64,000 nt of DNA from assembly GCA_910578475.1 (NCBI GenBank), contig CAJTRK010000004.1:98698-162697 (forward strand). Direction: 5' to 3'. The translations under genes and the position numbers were made by a program. The notes under the pieces are model-generated. The model did not search any database and was not told the DNA's origin. It saw nothing but the letters and a program-made list of their open reading frames with translations. Position 1 is the stretch's first letter, and each line of letters begins with the position of its first letter. Source of the stretch: an uncultured Lachnospiraceae bacterium (GTDB taxonomy: Bacteria > Bacillota > Clostridia > Lachnospirales > Lachnospiraceae). Below, piece after piece: positions 25,005 through 32,499 of the stretch.

Positions 25005-26261
25005 ATGGAGTATATTAAGAGCAGAGATATATTTGTATTGATGAGAAATACTTTGAGACTGATTCATCCGAGACTGATGGAGCATGGCTCGAGGGTAGCC
25101 TATATGGTTTATAAAATGCTTGAGGACAGAGGGGTTTATGAAGAGTTCGAACTGGCGGATATCGTAATGGTGGCAACGCTGCATGATATCGGGGCCTATA
25201 AGACGGAGGCGGGTGTTTTGAACGATATGCTCCGGTATGAGTCCAGGGACAGCAGGGCACATACGATTTACGGCTATCTTTTCTTTAAATATCTGTCCCC
25301 GGTGGAAGATTTGGCGAAAGTCATCATGTACCATCATATGGATTGGGAACAGCTTCGAAAAATGGAATATGAATATAAGGATATTGCGGCATATATTAAT
25401 ATAGCGGAAAAGATGGATATTTATTTTTCGGCAATGGGAAGCCAGTTCAATATGCAGATGTTCCATAAACAGGCCGGAACCAGACTGTCGGAAGAGGGGC
25501 TGAACCGTTTTTATGAGGTCGCCAGAAAATTTGATATTTTTACGAAACTGAAAACGGGCGAATACAAAGCAGAGCTGGAGAGAATCATCGACTATATGAT
25601 TTTTTCCAATGAAGGGAAAAAGAAATTTCTGGAGATGCTCATGTATTGTACAGGGTTCCGGGATGAGCAGTTTGTGGTCGATTCGATTACAACGATACAT
25701 ATTTGTGAAAAGCTGGCGGGCAGATTAATGATGACGGAGGATATGAAGGAGCGGCTCTATTACGGAGCGCTGCTGCACGATATCGGTATGCTTGTTATAC
25801 CGAAAGAGATTACGGATGCGCCGAGAAGGCTTAATTCCGAGGAAATCAAAAAAGTCAGACTTCATGTAAATGCAGCGGAAAAAGTACTGGACAACATGCT
25901 GCGTGAAGATGTGCTTTCCATTGTGCTCGGACATCATGAGAGATGTGACGGAGGCGGTTATCCGAAGCGGCTGAGAGGACAGCAGATGGGACAGGAACAG
26001 AAGGTGCTTCAGGTGGCGGATACGATTACCGGAATGATAAGCAAAAGGCCTTACAGAGAACCGCTGTCCAAAGAGAAGGTCATCGAAGCATTGAACGAAG
26101 AAGCCGCGATGGACCGCCTGGACAGACCAATCGTCAGTATGTTCATCAATTACTACGACGAGATTATGCAGAGCGTCGAGACCGAGTCGGCTGAGGTCAT
26201 GAAGATGTACCAGATGCTGAATTCCCAGTATGCGCTCGTCAGCAAACGCTTTAAAATGTAA
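25005..26261 (+). CDS. Double HD-domain protein with C-terminal HD-GYP (c-di-GMP phosphodiesterase type)
   Basis: About 418 residues. An N-terminal HD-like domain has ATLHDIGAYKTE near residue 62 and later MYHHMDWEQL. The C-terminal domain is a full HD-GYP: LLHDIGMLVIPKEI, LHVNAAEKVLDNM, LGHHERCDGGGYPKRL and LQVADTITGM. HD-GYP proteins hydrolyse cyclic di-GMP; the HD and GYP residues are present, so activity is plausible. No membrane or receiver domain is seen. AAGGATGG lies before ATG 25005. It is followed by a DUF624 gene and a GGDEF cyclase, suggesting opposing enzymes in one locus. Confidence 0.85.
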   Translation: MEYIKSRDIFVLMRNTLRLIHPRLMEHGSRVAYMVYKMLEDRGVYEEFELADIVMVATLHDIGAYKTEAGVLNDMLRYESRDSRAHTIYGYLFFKYLSPVEDLAKVIMYHHMDWEQLRKMEYEYKDIAAYINIAEKMDIYFSAMGSQFNMQMFHKQAGTRLSEEGLNRFYEVARKFDIFTKLKTGEYKAELERIIDYMIFSNEGKKKFLEMLMYCTGFRDEQFVVDSITTIHICEKLAGRLMMTEDMKERLYYGALLHDIGMLVIPKEITDAPRRLNSEEIKKVRLHVNAAEKVLDNMLREDVLSIVLGHHERCDGGGYPKRLRGQQMGQEQKVLQVADTITGMISKRPYREPLSKEKVIEALNEEAAMDRLDRPIVSMFINYYDEIMQSVETESAEVMKMYQMLNSQYALVSKRFKM

Positions 26262-26365
26262 TAAAATCAGATAAATTGATAAATTTTTATAAATTTTGGT
26301 CAAATCGTCTGGTTTTTTTGGGTAAATGTGTACTATAATAAAAAGAAACAGGAAAAGAGGTCTTT

Positions 26366-27052
26366 ATGAGTAAAATTTTTGATTTGGACAGCCCGTTTAT
26401 GCGTGTTCTGAACCGGGTTGCGGATTTGATGATATTGAATTTCCTTATGATTATCTGTTGTATTCCGATTATTACAATCGGAGCGGCCTGCACGGGAATG
26501 CACTATGTGCTTTTAAAAATAGTGCGGGGTGAAGAGGGATATCTGGTCAGAGGATTTTTTAAGTCTTTTAAGCAGAATTTCAGACAGGCTACGATTTTGT
26601 GGCTGATTATGCTTCTTGTGATTGCCGTATACATAGGAGATTTTCTGATTTTTACCTATTCCGGCGTAAAATTTCCGACCATTCTGGTCATTGCGATTCT
26701 GGGACTCGCGCTTGTCCTGCTGATGGTAGCGGTCTATGTTTTCCCGGTACTGTCGCGTTTTGACAATACGGTGAAGAATACGATAAAAAATGCTTTCTGC
26801 ATGGCGGTTTTAAACCTGCCCAAAACAATAATGATGGTTGTACTGATGGCGCTTCCGACGGTAATATGGTATTTTTGGCCTTATGCCGGTATTTTTGTAA
26901 TTATTTTCGGAATTTCTGCGCCGGCATACGCATCGGCCTGTTTGTACAGCGGTATTTTTAAGAAGTTTGAACCGGACGTTCCAGGAGTTGCGCCGGATGA
27001 GGAGTTTTCTGTTTTAACAGAAGAAGGAAATGGGGAAGATGATGGAAGATAA
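26366..27052 (+). CDS. DUF624 (YesL-like) membrane protein
   Basis: About 228 residues with roughly five membrane helices. The opening DLDSPFMRVLNRVADLMILN and IICCIPIITIGAACTGMHY are typical of the YesL/DUF624 family, usually found beside sugar ABC transporters. Function is unknown. A TATAAT at 26334-26339 may be its -10. GAAAAGAGG precedes ATG 26366. The last 23 bases overlap the next gene, so the pair is likely translated together, which is an unusual partnership with a diguanylate cyclase. Confidence 0.82.
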   Translation: MSKIFDLDSPFMRVLNRVADLMILNFLMIICCIPIITIGAACTGMHYVLLKIVRGEEGYLVRGFFKSFKQNFRQATILWLIMLLVIAVYIGDFLIFTYSGVKFPTILVIAILGLALVLLMVAVYVFPVLSRFDNTVKNTIKNAFCMAVLNLPKTIMMVVLMALPTVIWYFWPYAGIFVIIFGISAPAYASACLYSGIFKKFEPDVPGVAPDEEFSVLTEEGNGEDDGR

Positions 27053-28529
27053 AACAAGGTCGATTGCGGTTCAGTGGATTGTACCGTCCGGCATTCTGGC
27101 AATGGTAATCATTATCATGCTCTTTAATTTTTCGACGAAGAGCAGACTGAGCGCAAATGATACCGTTACAAGGAATATGACGGCGACTGCGGCGACCTGC
27201 GCGGATAATTTCAGAGAACAGCTCACGCTGTTAGAGACAATAGGGGAACCTGTTGCGGAACTCCTTGGGGATCAGTCTTCGTTAGAGTCCGTGTATGCCG
27301 TGAAAATGGCAAGGCTTGCGATGAAATATTCCGGCGCTTATGCGGTCTGCGTGATTGACGAGGACGGGAAAGGCGTTGACGATACCGGAGAGAAAATTTC
27401 CATTGCGGACAGAGACTATTTCGATGAAATAAACAGCGCAAAGGAATCAGGGCATTATTTTGTTTTGGATGACGGCATCAAAGGAACGAATGCCATTATA
27501 ACGAGCATTCCGATTGACCGCGAGAAAGGCAGAGGGCATCTGCTTTTGTTTTATCCGCTTAATAATTTTGAGGCGCTCGTGAAACAGAATGATTTCGTAT
27601 CCTGGAATACTGTTGCGTTGGTCAATGGAGAGGGAACATTTCTGATTGTTTCCGGCACGGGCAACGAATGGAAGCAGGGAGAAAACCTGTACACCGTGCT
27701 GCAGGGAGGCGGTAACGAGTCTGTTGCCAAAATGAAAAGCCGCATTACAAACCGTGTAAGTTCCATTGCGGCAGTTACGGTGAATGATGTGGAAACGGCG
27801 CTTGTTCATGTTCCAATCGGAATAAATGACTGGACAATGGTAACGGGCATTTCCCAGAGCTATGTGGACAGACAGATGGATAAGCAATGGGGAGACGTCA
27901 GGAGCATGATGATTCAGCTCGTTGTGGTTACGCTTGTCTTTATCTGTCTGATTGTGGGCATTAACATTTCGGGCAAGGTTATTAATTACAGAAAACAGGA
28001 GCAGCTTGAGGAAAAGGCCGATACGGACCTTTTGACGGGATTGAATAACAAGCTTGCCACGGAGCGTAAAATTAAAGAGTACATAGCGAAGAATCCGAAG
28101 AGCCGGGCGATGATGTTCATTCTCGATATTGATAATTTCAAGAAAATAAACGATACGATGGGGCATGCTTTCGGCGACGAGGTGCTTCGTTCCCTCGGTC
28201 AGCAGATAGGCTCTATTTTCCGGGCATCCGATATTATCGGCCGTGTGGGCGGCGACGAATTTTTTATCTTCCTGAAAAATATCATGATGGATGAAACAAT
28301 CAAAAAAGAGGCAAAAAAGGTTGAGAATTTCTTTCAGGATTTTAAAACGGGCGAATATACGAAATATTCAGCGACGGCGAGCATCGGCGTAGCGATATTC
28401 CCGGAGGAAGGCGCAGACTTTGACAGTTTGTATAAAGCGGCGGACCAGGCGTTATATAAAGCGAAAAAGCGCGGAAAGAATCAGCTGGCTTTTTATAACG
28501 ATTCGTGGATGGAAGAGAAAAAACAGTAG
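27030..28529 (+). CDS. Membrane diguanylate cyclase with dCache-like sensor and GGDEF domain
   Basis: About 499 residues. One helix near the N-terminus (VPSGILAMVIIIMLF), an extracellular sensor of ~250 residues resembling Cache domains (AYAVCVIDEDGKGV, DRDYFDEINSAKESG), a second helix (MIQLVVVTLVFICLIVG), then a GGDEF domain. The active site RVGGDEFFIFL is intact, and RASD five residues upstream fits the inhibitory I-site. It should make c-di-GMP in response to an external small ligand. Starts at 27030, 27039 or 27042 are all possible; ribosome-site spacing does not settle it. It overlaps the DUF624 gene. Confidence 0.88.
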   Translation: MGKMMEDKTRSIAVQWIVPSGILAMVIIIMLFNFSTKSRLSANDTVTRNMTATAATCADNFREQLTLLETIGEPVAELLGDQSSLESVYAVKMARLAMKYSGAYAVCVIDEDGKGVDDTGEKISIADRDYFDEINSAKESGHYFVLDDGIKGTNAIITSIPIDREKGRGHLLLFYPLNNFEALVKQNDFVSWNTVALVNGEGTFLIVSGTGNEWKQGENLYTVLQGGGNESVAKMKSRITNRVSSIAAVTVNDVETALVHVPIGINDWTMVTGISQSYVDRQMDKQWGDVRSMMIQLVVVTLVFICLIVGINISGKVINYRKQEQLEEKADTDLLTGLNNKLATERKIKEYIAKNPKSRAMMFILDIDNFKKINDTMGHAFGDEVLRSLGQQIGSIFRASDIIGRVGGDEFFIFLKNIMMDETIKKEAKKVENFFQDFKTGEYTKYSATASIGVAIFPEEGADFDSLYKAADQALYKAKKRGKNQLAFYNDSWMEEKKQ

Positions 28530-28678
28530 TTGACCGTATACAGCCGAAAAGGACAGCATTGGGCAAAGTGTACAAGAAAGATATCAATTCTTGGTCAACT
28601 TGTCAGAAAAGAATAATCGGCTCAACGAATATAAACAAAATCTACAATGGAATACAAAATCTTTGTGAAATAGTGGTA

Positions 28679-28737
28679 TGGAAAAGATTATGTAAGTTCG
28701 TTATACTAATTTCAGACTTGATTATCACAAGATAATC
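28679..28737 (+). promoter_or_regulatory. Promoter and inverted repeat upstream of the MsmX-like ATPase gene
   Basis: TGGAAA (28679-28684), 17 bases, TATACT (28702-28707) form a plausible promoter. Just downstream GATTATC (28720-28726) and GATAATC (28731-28737) are a perfect 7-bp inverted repeat around ACAA, placed as an operator would be. The rest of the 250-base gap shows nothing firm. Confidence 0.45.
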
Positions 28738-28778
28738 GTAAATAAAAGAAATGAAAAATAATTAGGAGGCACAAGCAC

Positions 28779-29888
28779 ATGGCAAGTTTATCATTAAAAA
28801 ATGTCTGCAAGGTATATCCTAACGGATTTGAAGCGGTAAAAGATTTCAATCTTGAAATTGCAGACCAGGAATTTATTATTTTCGTAGGACCTTCAGGTTG
28901 TGGTAAATCTACAACACTTCGTATGATTGCAGGTCTGGAAGACATTTCTTCCGGCGAACTGAAAATCGGCGACAGAGTCGTAAACGACGTTGAGCCGAAA
29001 GACAGAGATATCGCGATGGTATTCCAGAACTACGCTTTGTATCCTCATATGTCAGTTTATGACAATATGGCATTCGGTTTGAAACTGAGAAAAGTACCGA
29101 AGGATGAAATTGATAAGATGGTTAAAGAAGCTGCTAAGATTCTTGACCTGACACCGCTCCTTGACCGTAAACCGAAGGCTCTGTCCGGTGGTCAGAGACA
29201 GCGTGTTGCTATGGGTCGTGCAATCGTTCGTAATCCTAAAGTATTCCTTATGGATGAGCCGCTTTCCAACCTGGATGCTAAACTTCGTGTGCAGATGCGT
29301 ATCGAAATCGCTAAATTACACCAGAGACTGGGCACAACGATTATCTATGTAACACATGACCAGACAGAGGCTATGACACTTGGTACAAGAATCGTTGTTA
29401 TGAAAGACGGTGTTGTTCAGCAGGTAGATACACCTCAGAACTTATATGAGAAACCGCAGAATCTGTTCGTTGCAGGATTCATGGGTTCACCTCAGATGAA
29501 CTTCCTTGATGCAGTAGTTGAAGTAAACGGCGATGCAGCAAGCCTGAAAGTAGCAGGCAGCAGCATTCCTCTTCCGGCAGACAAATCCAAGAAGCTGATT
29601 AGCGGCGGATATGCAGGAAAGACCGTTACATTTGGTATTCGTCCTGAAGACGTATATGATTCACCTGCTTTCATCGAATCTGCAAAATGCGTATTCGAAT
29701 CTACGATTAAAGTATACGAATTGCTCGGTGCAGAAGTTTACTTATACTTTGATTTGGCTGAATTCCCGATTACAGCAAGAGTGGATTCCCGTACGACAGC
29801 AAGACCTGGTGATTCAGTTAAATTTGCATTTGATGTTGATAAGATTCATGTATTTGACAAAGAAACAGAGCAGGTTATCACAAACTAA
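28779..29888 (+). CDS. Sugar ABC transporter ATPase (MsmX/UgpC type, likely shared)
   Basis: About 369 residues. Walker A GPSGCGKSTTLRMIAG, signature LSGGQRQRVAMGRAI, Walker B VFLMDEPLSNLDAKLR, H-loop YVTHDQTEAM, then a C-terminal OB/TOBE regulatory domain. It energises CUT1 carbohydrate importers. Standing alone without permeases, it resembles MsmX, one ATPase serving several transporters; that sharing is inference. Codon use is more biased (many GGT, CGT, AAA) than in neighbours, suggesting high expression. AGGAGG precedes ATG 28779. A second gene of the same family, tied to its own permeases, is at 47657-48757. Confidence 0.92.
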   Translation: MASLSLKNVCKVYPNGFEAVKDFNLEIADQEFIIFVGPSGCGKSTTLRMIAGLEDISSGELKIGDRVVNDVEPKDRDIAMVFQNYALYPHMSVYDNMAFGLKLRKVPKDEIDKMVKEAAKILDLTPLLDRKPKALSGGQRQRVAMGRAIVRNPKVFLMDEPLSNLDAKLRVQMRIEIAKLHQRLGTTIIYVTHDQTEAMTLGTRIVVMKDGVVQQVDTPQNLYEKPQNLFVAGFMGSPQMNFLDAVVEVNGDAASLKVAGSSIPLPADKSKKLISGGYAGKTVTFGIRPEDVYDSPAFIESAKCVFESTIKVYELLGAEVYLYFDLAEFPITARVDSRTTARPGDSVKFAFDVDKIHVFDKETEQVITN

Positions 29889-29902
29889 TCACACTAATCA
29901 GA

Positions 29903-29927
29903 GGGGATGCGGCAGCATCCCCTTTTT
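29903..29927 (+). terminator. Intrinsic terminator after the MsmX-like gene
   Basis: GGGGATGC (29903-29910), loop GGCA, GCATCCCC (29915-29922), then TTTTT. A textbook hairpin. Confidence 0.95.
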
Positions 29928-29928
29928 A

Positions 29929-30043
29929 TTTCATAGGAAAGTGCGTCCTATGAAACAAAAGGGATGCGCAGCTTCGCGCGCGGAACAAAAGCTGCGCTTG
30001 CCGGAAAATTTGGACGCGAGAGTGTGCGGAGCGCACTTTTGTT
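29929..30043. other. Nested inverted repeats between the MsmX-like and CdaR-like genes
   Basis: The region has TTTCATAGGA (29929-29938) with TCCTATGAAA (29946-29955). AACAAAAG (29954-29961) is closed by CTTTTGTT (30036-30043), and between them lie GCGCAGCT (29966-29973) with AGCTGCGC (29990-29997) and GTGCG/CGCAC (30024-30036). The layout is a closing stem around two inner stems. No gene is present here. Confidence 0.65.
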
Positions 30044-30090
30044 CTCAGCCGCCGGGCAGACTTTTTATTAAAGCAGGAAGGGAGATAGAC

Positions 30091-31179
30091 ATGATATCAA
30101 GTCAGGTTATCAGAACCAGCATTGAAGAATTAAAATCTATTACGAAGGTTGATTTATGTGTACTGGATTTGGAAGGAAATATTGTAGCATCTACATTTGA
30201 ATTAAATGATTTGGCGTTAAATCTGATTACTGAGTTTGTTGAATCACCGGCGGACAGTCAGGTAATCGGAACGCATCACCTGTTAAAAATTCTGGACGAG
30301 AACGAACCGCTGTATGTTCTGGATGCGAGAGGCATAGGCGAAGACACTTATATGGTTGGAAAAATTGCCGTCAGCCAGTTACAGAACCTGATTATTGCAT
30401 ATAAGGAAAAATACGACAGAAATAATTTTTTTCAGAATTTGCTGCTTGATAATATGCTGCTTGTGGATATTTACAATCGCGCCAAGAAGCTGCATATTGA
30501 GGTGAATGTGCCCCGGGCGGTATTTTTGGTCGAAACCGGAAGCGAAAAGGAAAGCCCGGCTTCGGAACTGTTGAACGGAATGTTTTCCTCGCAGATTGGA
30601 GATTACATTACGGCGGTGGACGAGAGTAATGTGATTCTGATTAAGTCGATGGCGCCGGGGGAAAGTTATGATATCTTAGAGCATACGGCAAATACGATTG
30701 TCGATATGATGAATATGGAAGCCATGATGAATGTCAGGGTGTCTTACGGAACAATCGTGGAAGAATTGCGGGAAGTTTCAAAGTCCTATAAGGAAGCGAA
30801 AATGGCGCTGGATGTAGGGAAGATTTTTTATGCGGAAAAGAGGGTTACGGCGTACAACAGACTGGGAATCGGCCGTTTGATTTATCAGCTTCCCGTCAAT
30901 CTCTGCCAGATTTTTATCGATGAAATCTTCGGAGCAAACGTGCCTGATGAACTGGATGAAGAGACCCTGACAACCATTAACAAGTTCTTTGAGAATAATC
31001 TGAACGTATCGGAGACTTCCAGACAACTATTCGTGCATCGAAATACGCTTGTGTACCGGATTGAAAAACTGGCGAAGAGCACGGGACTGGACATTCGAAC
31101 GTTCGATGACGCGCTTACTTTCAAAATTGCCTTAATGGTCGTAAACTACATGAGATACCTGGATTCCCTGGGATATTGA
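30091..31179 (+). CDS. CdaR/PucR-type transcriptional regulator
   Basis: About 362 residues. The N-terminus resembles a sugar-diacid-recognition-like sensor (DLCVLDLEGNIVASTFE, then YMVGKIAVSQLQNLI). The C-terminal domain is the PucR/CdaR helix-turn-helix: FFENNLNVSETSRQLFVHRN, then LVYRIEKLAKSTGLD and ALTFKIALMV. Such proteins usually activate catabolic genes for diacids or purines; the target here is unknown. ATG 30091 follows GGGAG by about six bases; the frame is open far upstream but that part is not a likely coding region because it crosses the MsmX-like gene and its terminator. Confidence 0.83.
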   Translation: MISSQVIRTSIEELKSITKVDLCVLDLEGNIVASTFELNDLALNLITEFVESPADSQVIGTHHLLKILDENEPLYVLDARGIGEDTYMVGKIAVSQLQNLIIAYKEKYDRNNFFQNLLLDNMLLVDIYNRAKKLHIEVNVPRAVFLVETGSEKESPASELLNGMFSSQIGDYITAVDESNVILIKSMAPGESYDILEHTANTIVDMMNMEAMMNVRVSYGTIVEELREVSKSYKEAKMALDVGKIFYAEKRVTAYNRLGIGRLIYQLPVNLCQIFIDEIFGANVPDELDEETLTTINKFFENNLNVSETSRQLFVHRNTLVYRIEKLAKSTGLDIRTFDDALTFKIALMVVNYMRYLDSLGY

Positions 31180-31208
31180 GAATAACTTAACAAGTGCAAG
31201 GATAAATT

Positions 31209-31235
31209 GCCGGATGAGAAATCATCTGGCATTTT
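31209..31235 (+). terminator. Probable terminator after the CdaR-like gene
   Basis: GCCGGATGA (31209-31217), loop GAAA, TCATCTGGC (31222-31230) with one G-T pair, followed by ATTTTC. The T-tract is short. Confidence 0.65.
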
Positions 31236-31278
31236 CTGGTATATCTGACATATACATAGAATAGAGAGAGGTGAGAAG

Positions 31279-32376
31279 ATGTACCAGAAAGAAATTATTT
31301 ATATGAGCCTGTTTCGTCATGGCATGAAAGAGGGAAATGCAGGTTATCTGAAAGCAGCCCAAAACGGAGATGCGTTTCGGCTGGAACTTCAGGTCAAAAA
31401 TCTTCCGGACGCAATTACGGGAAGCTTTCCAATCCGCCTGCAAAGTGAGACAGGCTGGCGGGAAGCGGATATGCTTGTTATAAAAGAGGGAAACGGAAAA
31501 TGGAACGGAAGTGCGGCGGAACAAATCCTGCGAGTGGAAATAATTCTGTCGGATGCAAAAAGAATAAAAGGCGAGAGCAGATTCGCCGCTGCGGAAAAGG
31601 CAGGGGAAAATGTGTTAGAATTACCGGAAAAACCACAGCCGCCTGTTGAAAAGCAGGAAGAGGAAGAAGCGGCGGAACGAAGAGCTTCCTGGAGTTTTGT
31701 GAAACAGGCAGAGCCGGAACCGAAGGAACGAAGCGGTATACAGAGTATTGCAAGACAAAGAGAACCGGGACGGACGGAGCAAAGCGACATACATAGCGAT
31801 GCAAGGCAAAGAGAGCCGGAGCGGGTGGAGCAAAGCGTCATACAGAGTGATATAAGGCAAAGGGAACCGGAGCGGACGGAGAGAAATGGTATACAGAGTG
31901 TTATAAGACAAAGAGAGCCGGAGCGGGCGGAGCAAAACAGCATACAGAGTATTGCAAGGCAAAGAGAACCGGAATCGATGAAGCAGAGCGGTTTTATACA
32001 GGCGGAGCACACGCCGGGCAGGCCGGAGCATACGCCGCTTTATGAAAACAAATGGGAGCAGCTGCTCACAACATATGAACGGATTCATCCTTACGGCGAT
32101 AATCGGATATATGTGAAACTGGAACCGAAAGATTTTATTGTGCTGCGTGAAAATTATCAGCATCTTGTCAATAACAGTTTTCTTCTGCACGGGTTTTATA
32201 ATTACCGATATCTGATATTGGGAAAGGAAAAGGACTTTTACCTCGGCGTGCCGGGCGTCTTTTATGAACGGGAAAAAATGGTTGCGCTGATGTTCGGCTT
32301 TGAGGCGTTTGAATGCGAAGGCGGCGAAGCAGAGGAAGGGAAATTCGGTTATTATTTACGGAAAGTAGAGCTTTAA
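31279..32376 (+). CDS. Lachnospiraceae-type hypothetical protein with a 17-residue repeat linker
   Basis: About 365 residues. I recognise the general type (N-terminal beta-rich domain with MYQKEIIYMSLFRHGMKEGN, C-terminal domain with YERIHPYGDNRIYVKLEPKD, LLHGFYNYRYLILG and FYLGVPGVFYEREKMVALMF) as a conserved but uncharacterised clostridial protein, perhaps DUF6128. Between the two domains lie five 17-residue units built on IQSxxRQREPERxEQ (31732-31986). No signal peptide or membrane helix is seen. GAGGTGAG precedes ATG 31279. Function unknown. Confidence 0.72.
   Translation: MYQKEIIYMSLFRHGMKEGNAGYLKAAQNGDAFRLELQVKNLPDAITGSFPIRLQSETGWREADMLVIKEGNGKWNGSAAEQILRVEIILSDAKRIKGESRFAAAEKAGENVLELPEKPQPPVEKQEEEEAAERRASWSFVKQAEPEPKERSGIQSIARQREPGRTEQSDIHSDARQREPERVEQSVIQSDIRQREPERTERNGIQSVIRQREPERAEQNSIQSIARQREPESMKQSGFIQAEHTPGRPEHTPLYENKWEQLLTTYERIHPYGDNRIYVKLEPKDFIVLRENYQHLVNNSFLLHGFYNYRYLILGKEKDFYLGVPGVFYEREKMVALMFGFEAFECEGGEAEEGKFGYYLRKVEL
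31732..31986 (+). repeat. 51-bp tandem repeat, five copies, within the hypothetical gene
   Basis: Five consecutive 51-base units, in frame, encode the charged motif RQREPERxEQ with a short variable part. Positions 31732, 31783, 31834, 31885 and 31936 begin the units. They form a hydrophilic spacer between two folded domains and are similar enough for recombination-driven length change. Confidence 0.9.
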
Positions 32377-32398
32377 TATAGTCTGTATGAAGGAGATG

Positions 32399-32407
32399 TG
32401 CTATAAT
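32399..32407 (+). promoter_or_regulatory. Extended -10 promoter of the sensor-GGDEF gene
   Basis: TGC followed by TATAAT is a consensus extended -10; no good -35 is visible. It lies about 93 bases before the ATG at 32500. Confidence 0.55.
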
Positions 32408-32499
32408 AAACGCAGGCTGCAAATTTTTTATTACAGGAGCTGCAAAGCGATTCCTGCAATTTTGACAGTCAGCCAAATCAGACAGACAGGTGTAAGCGA

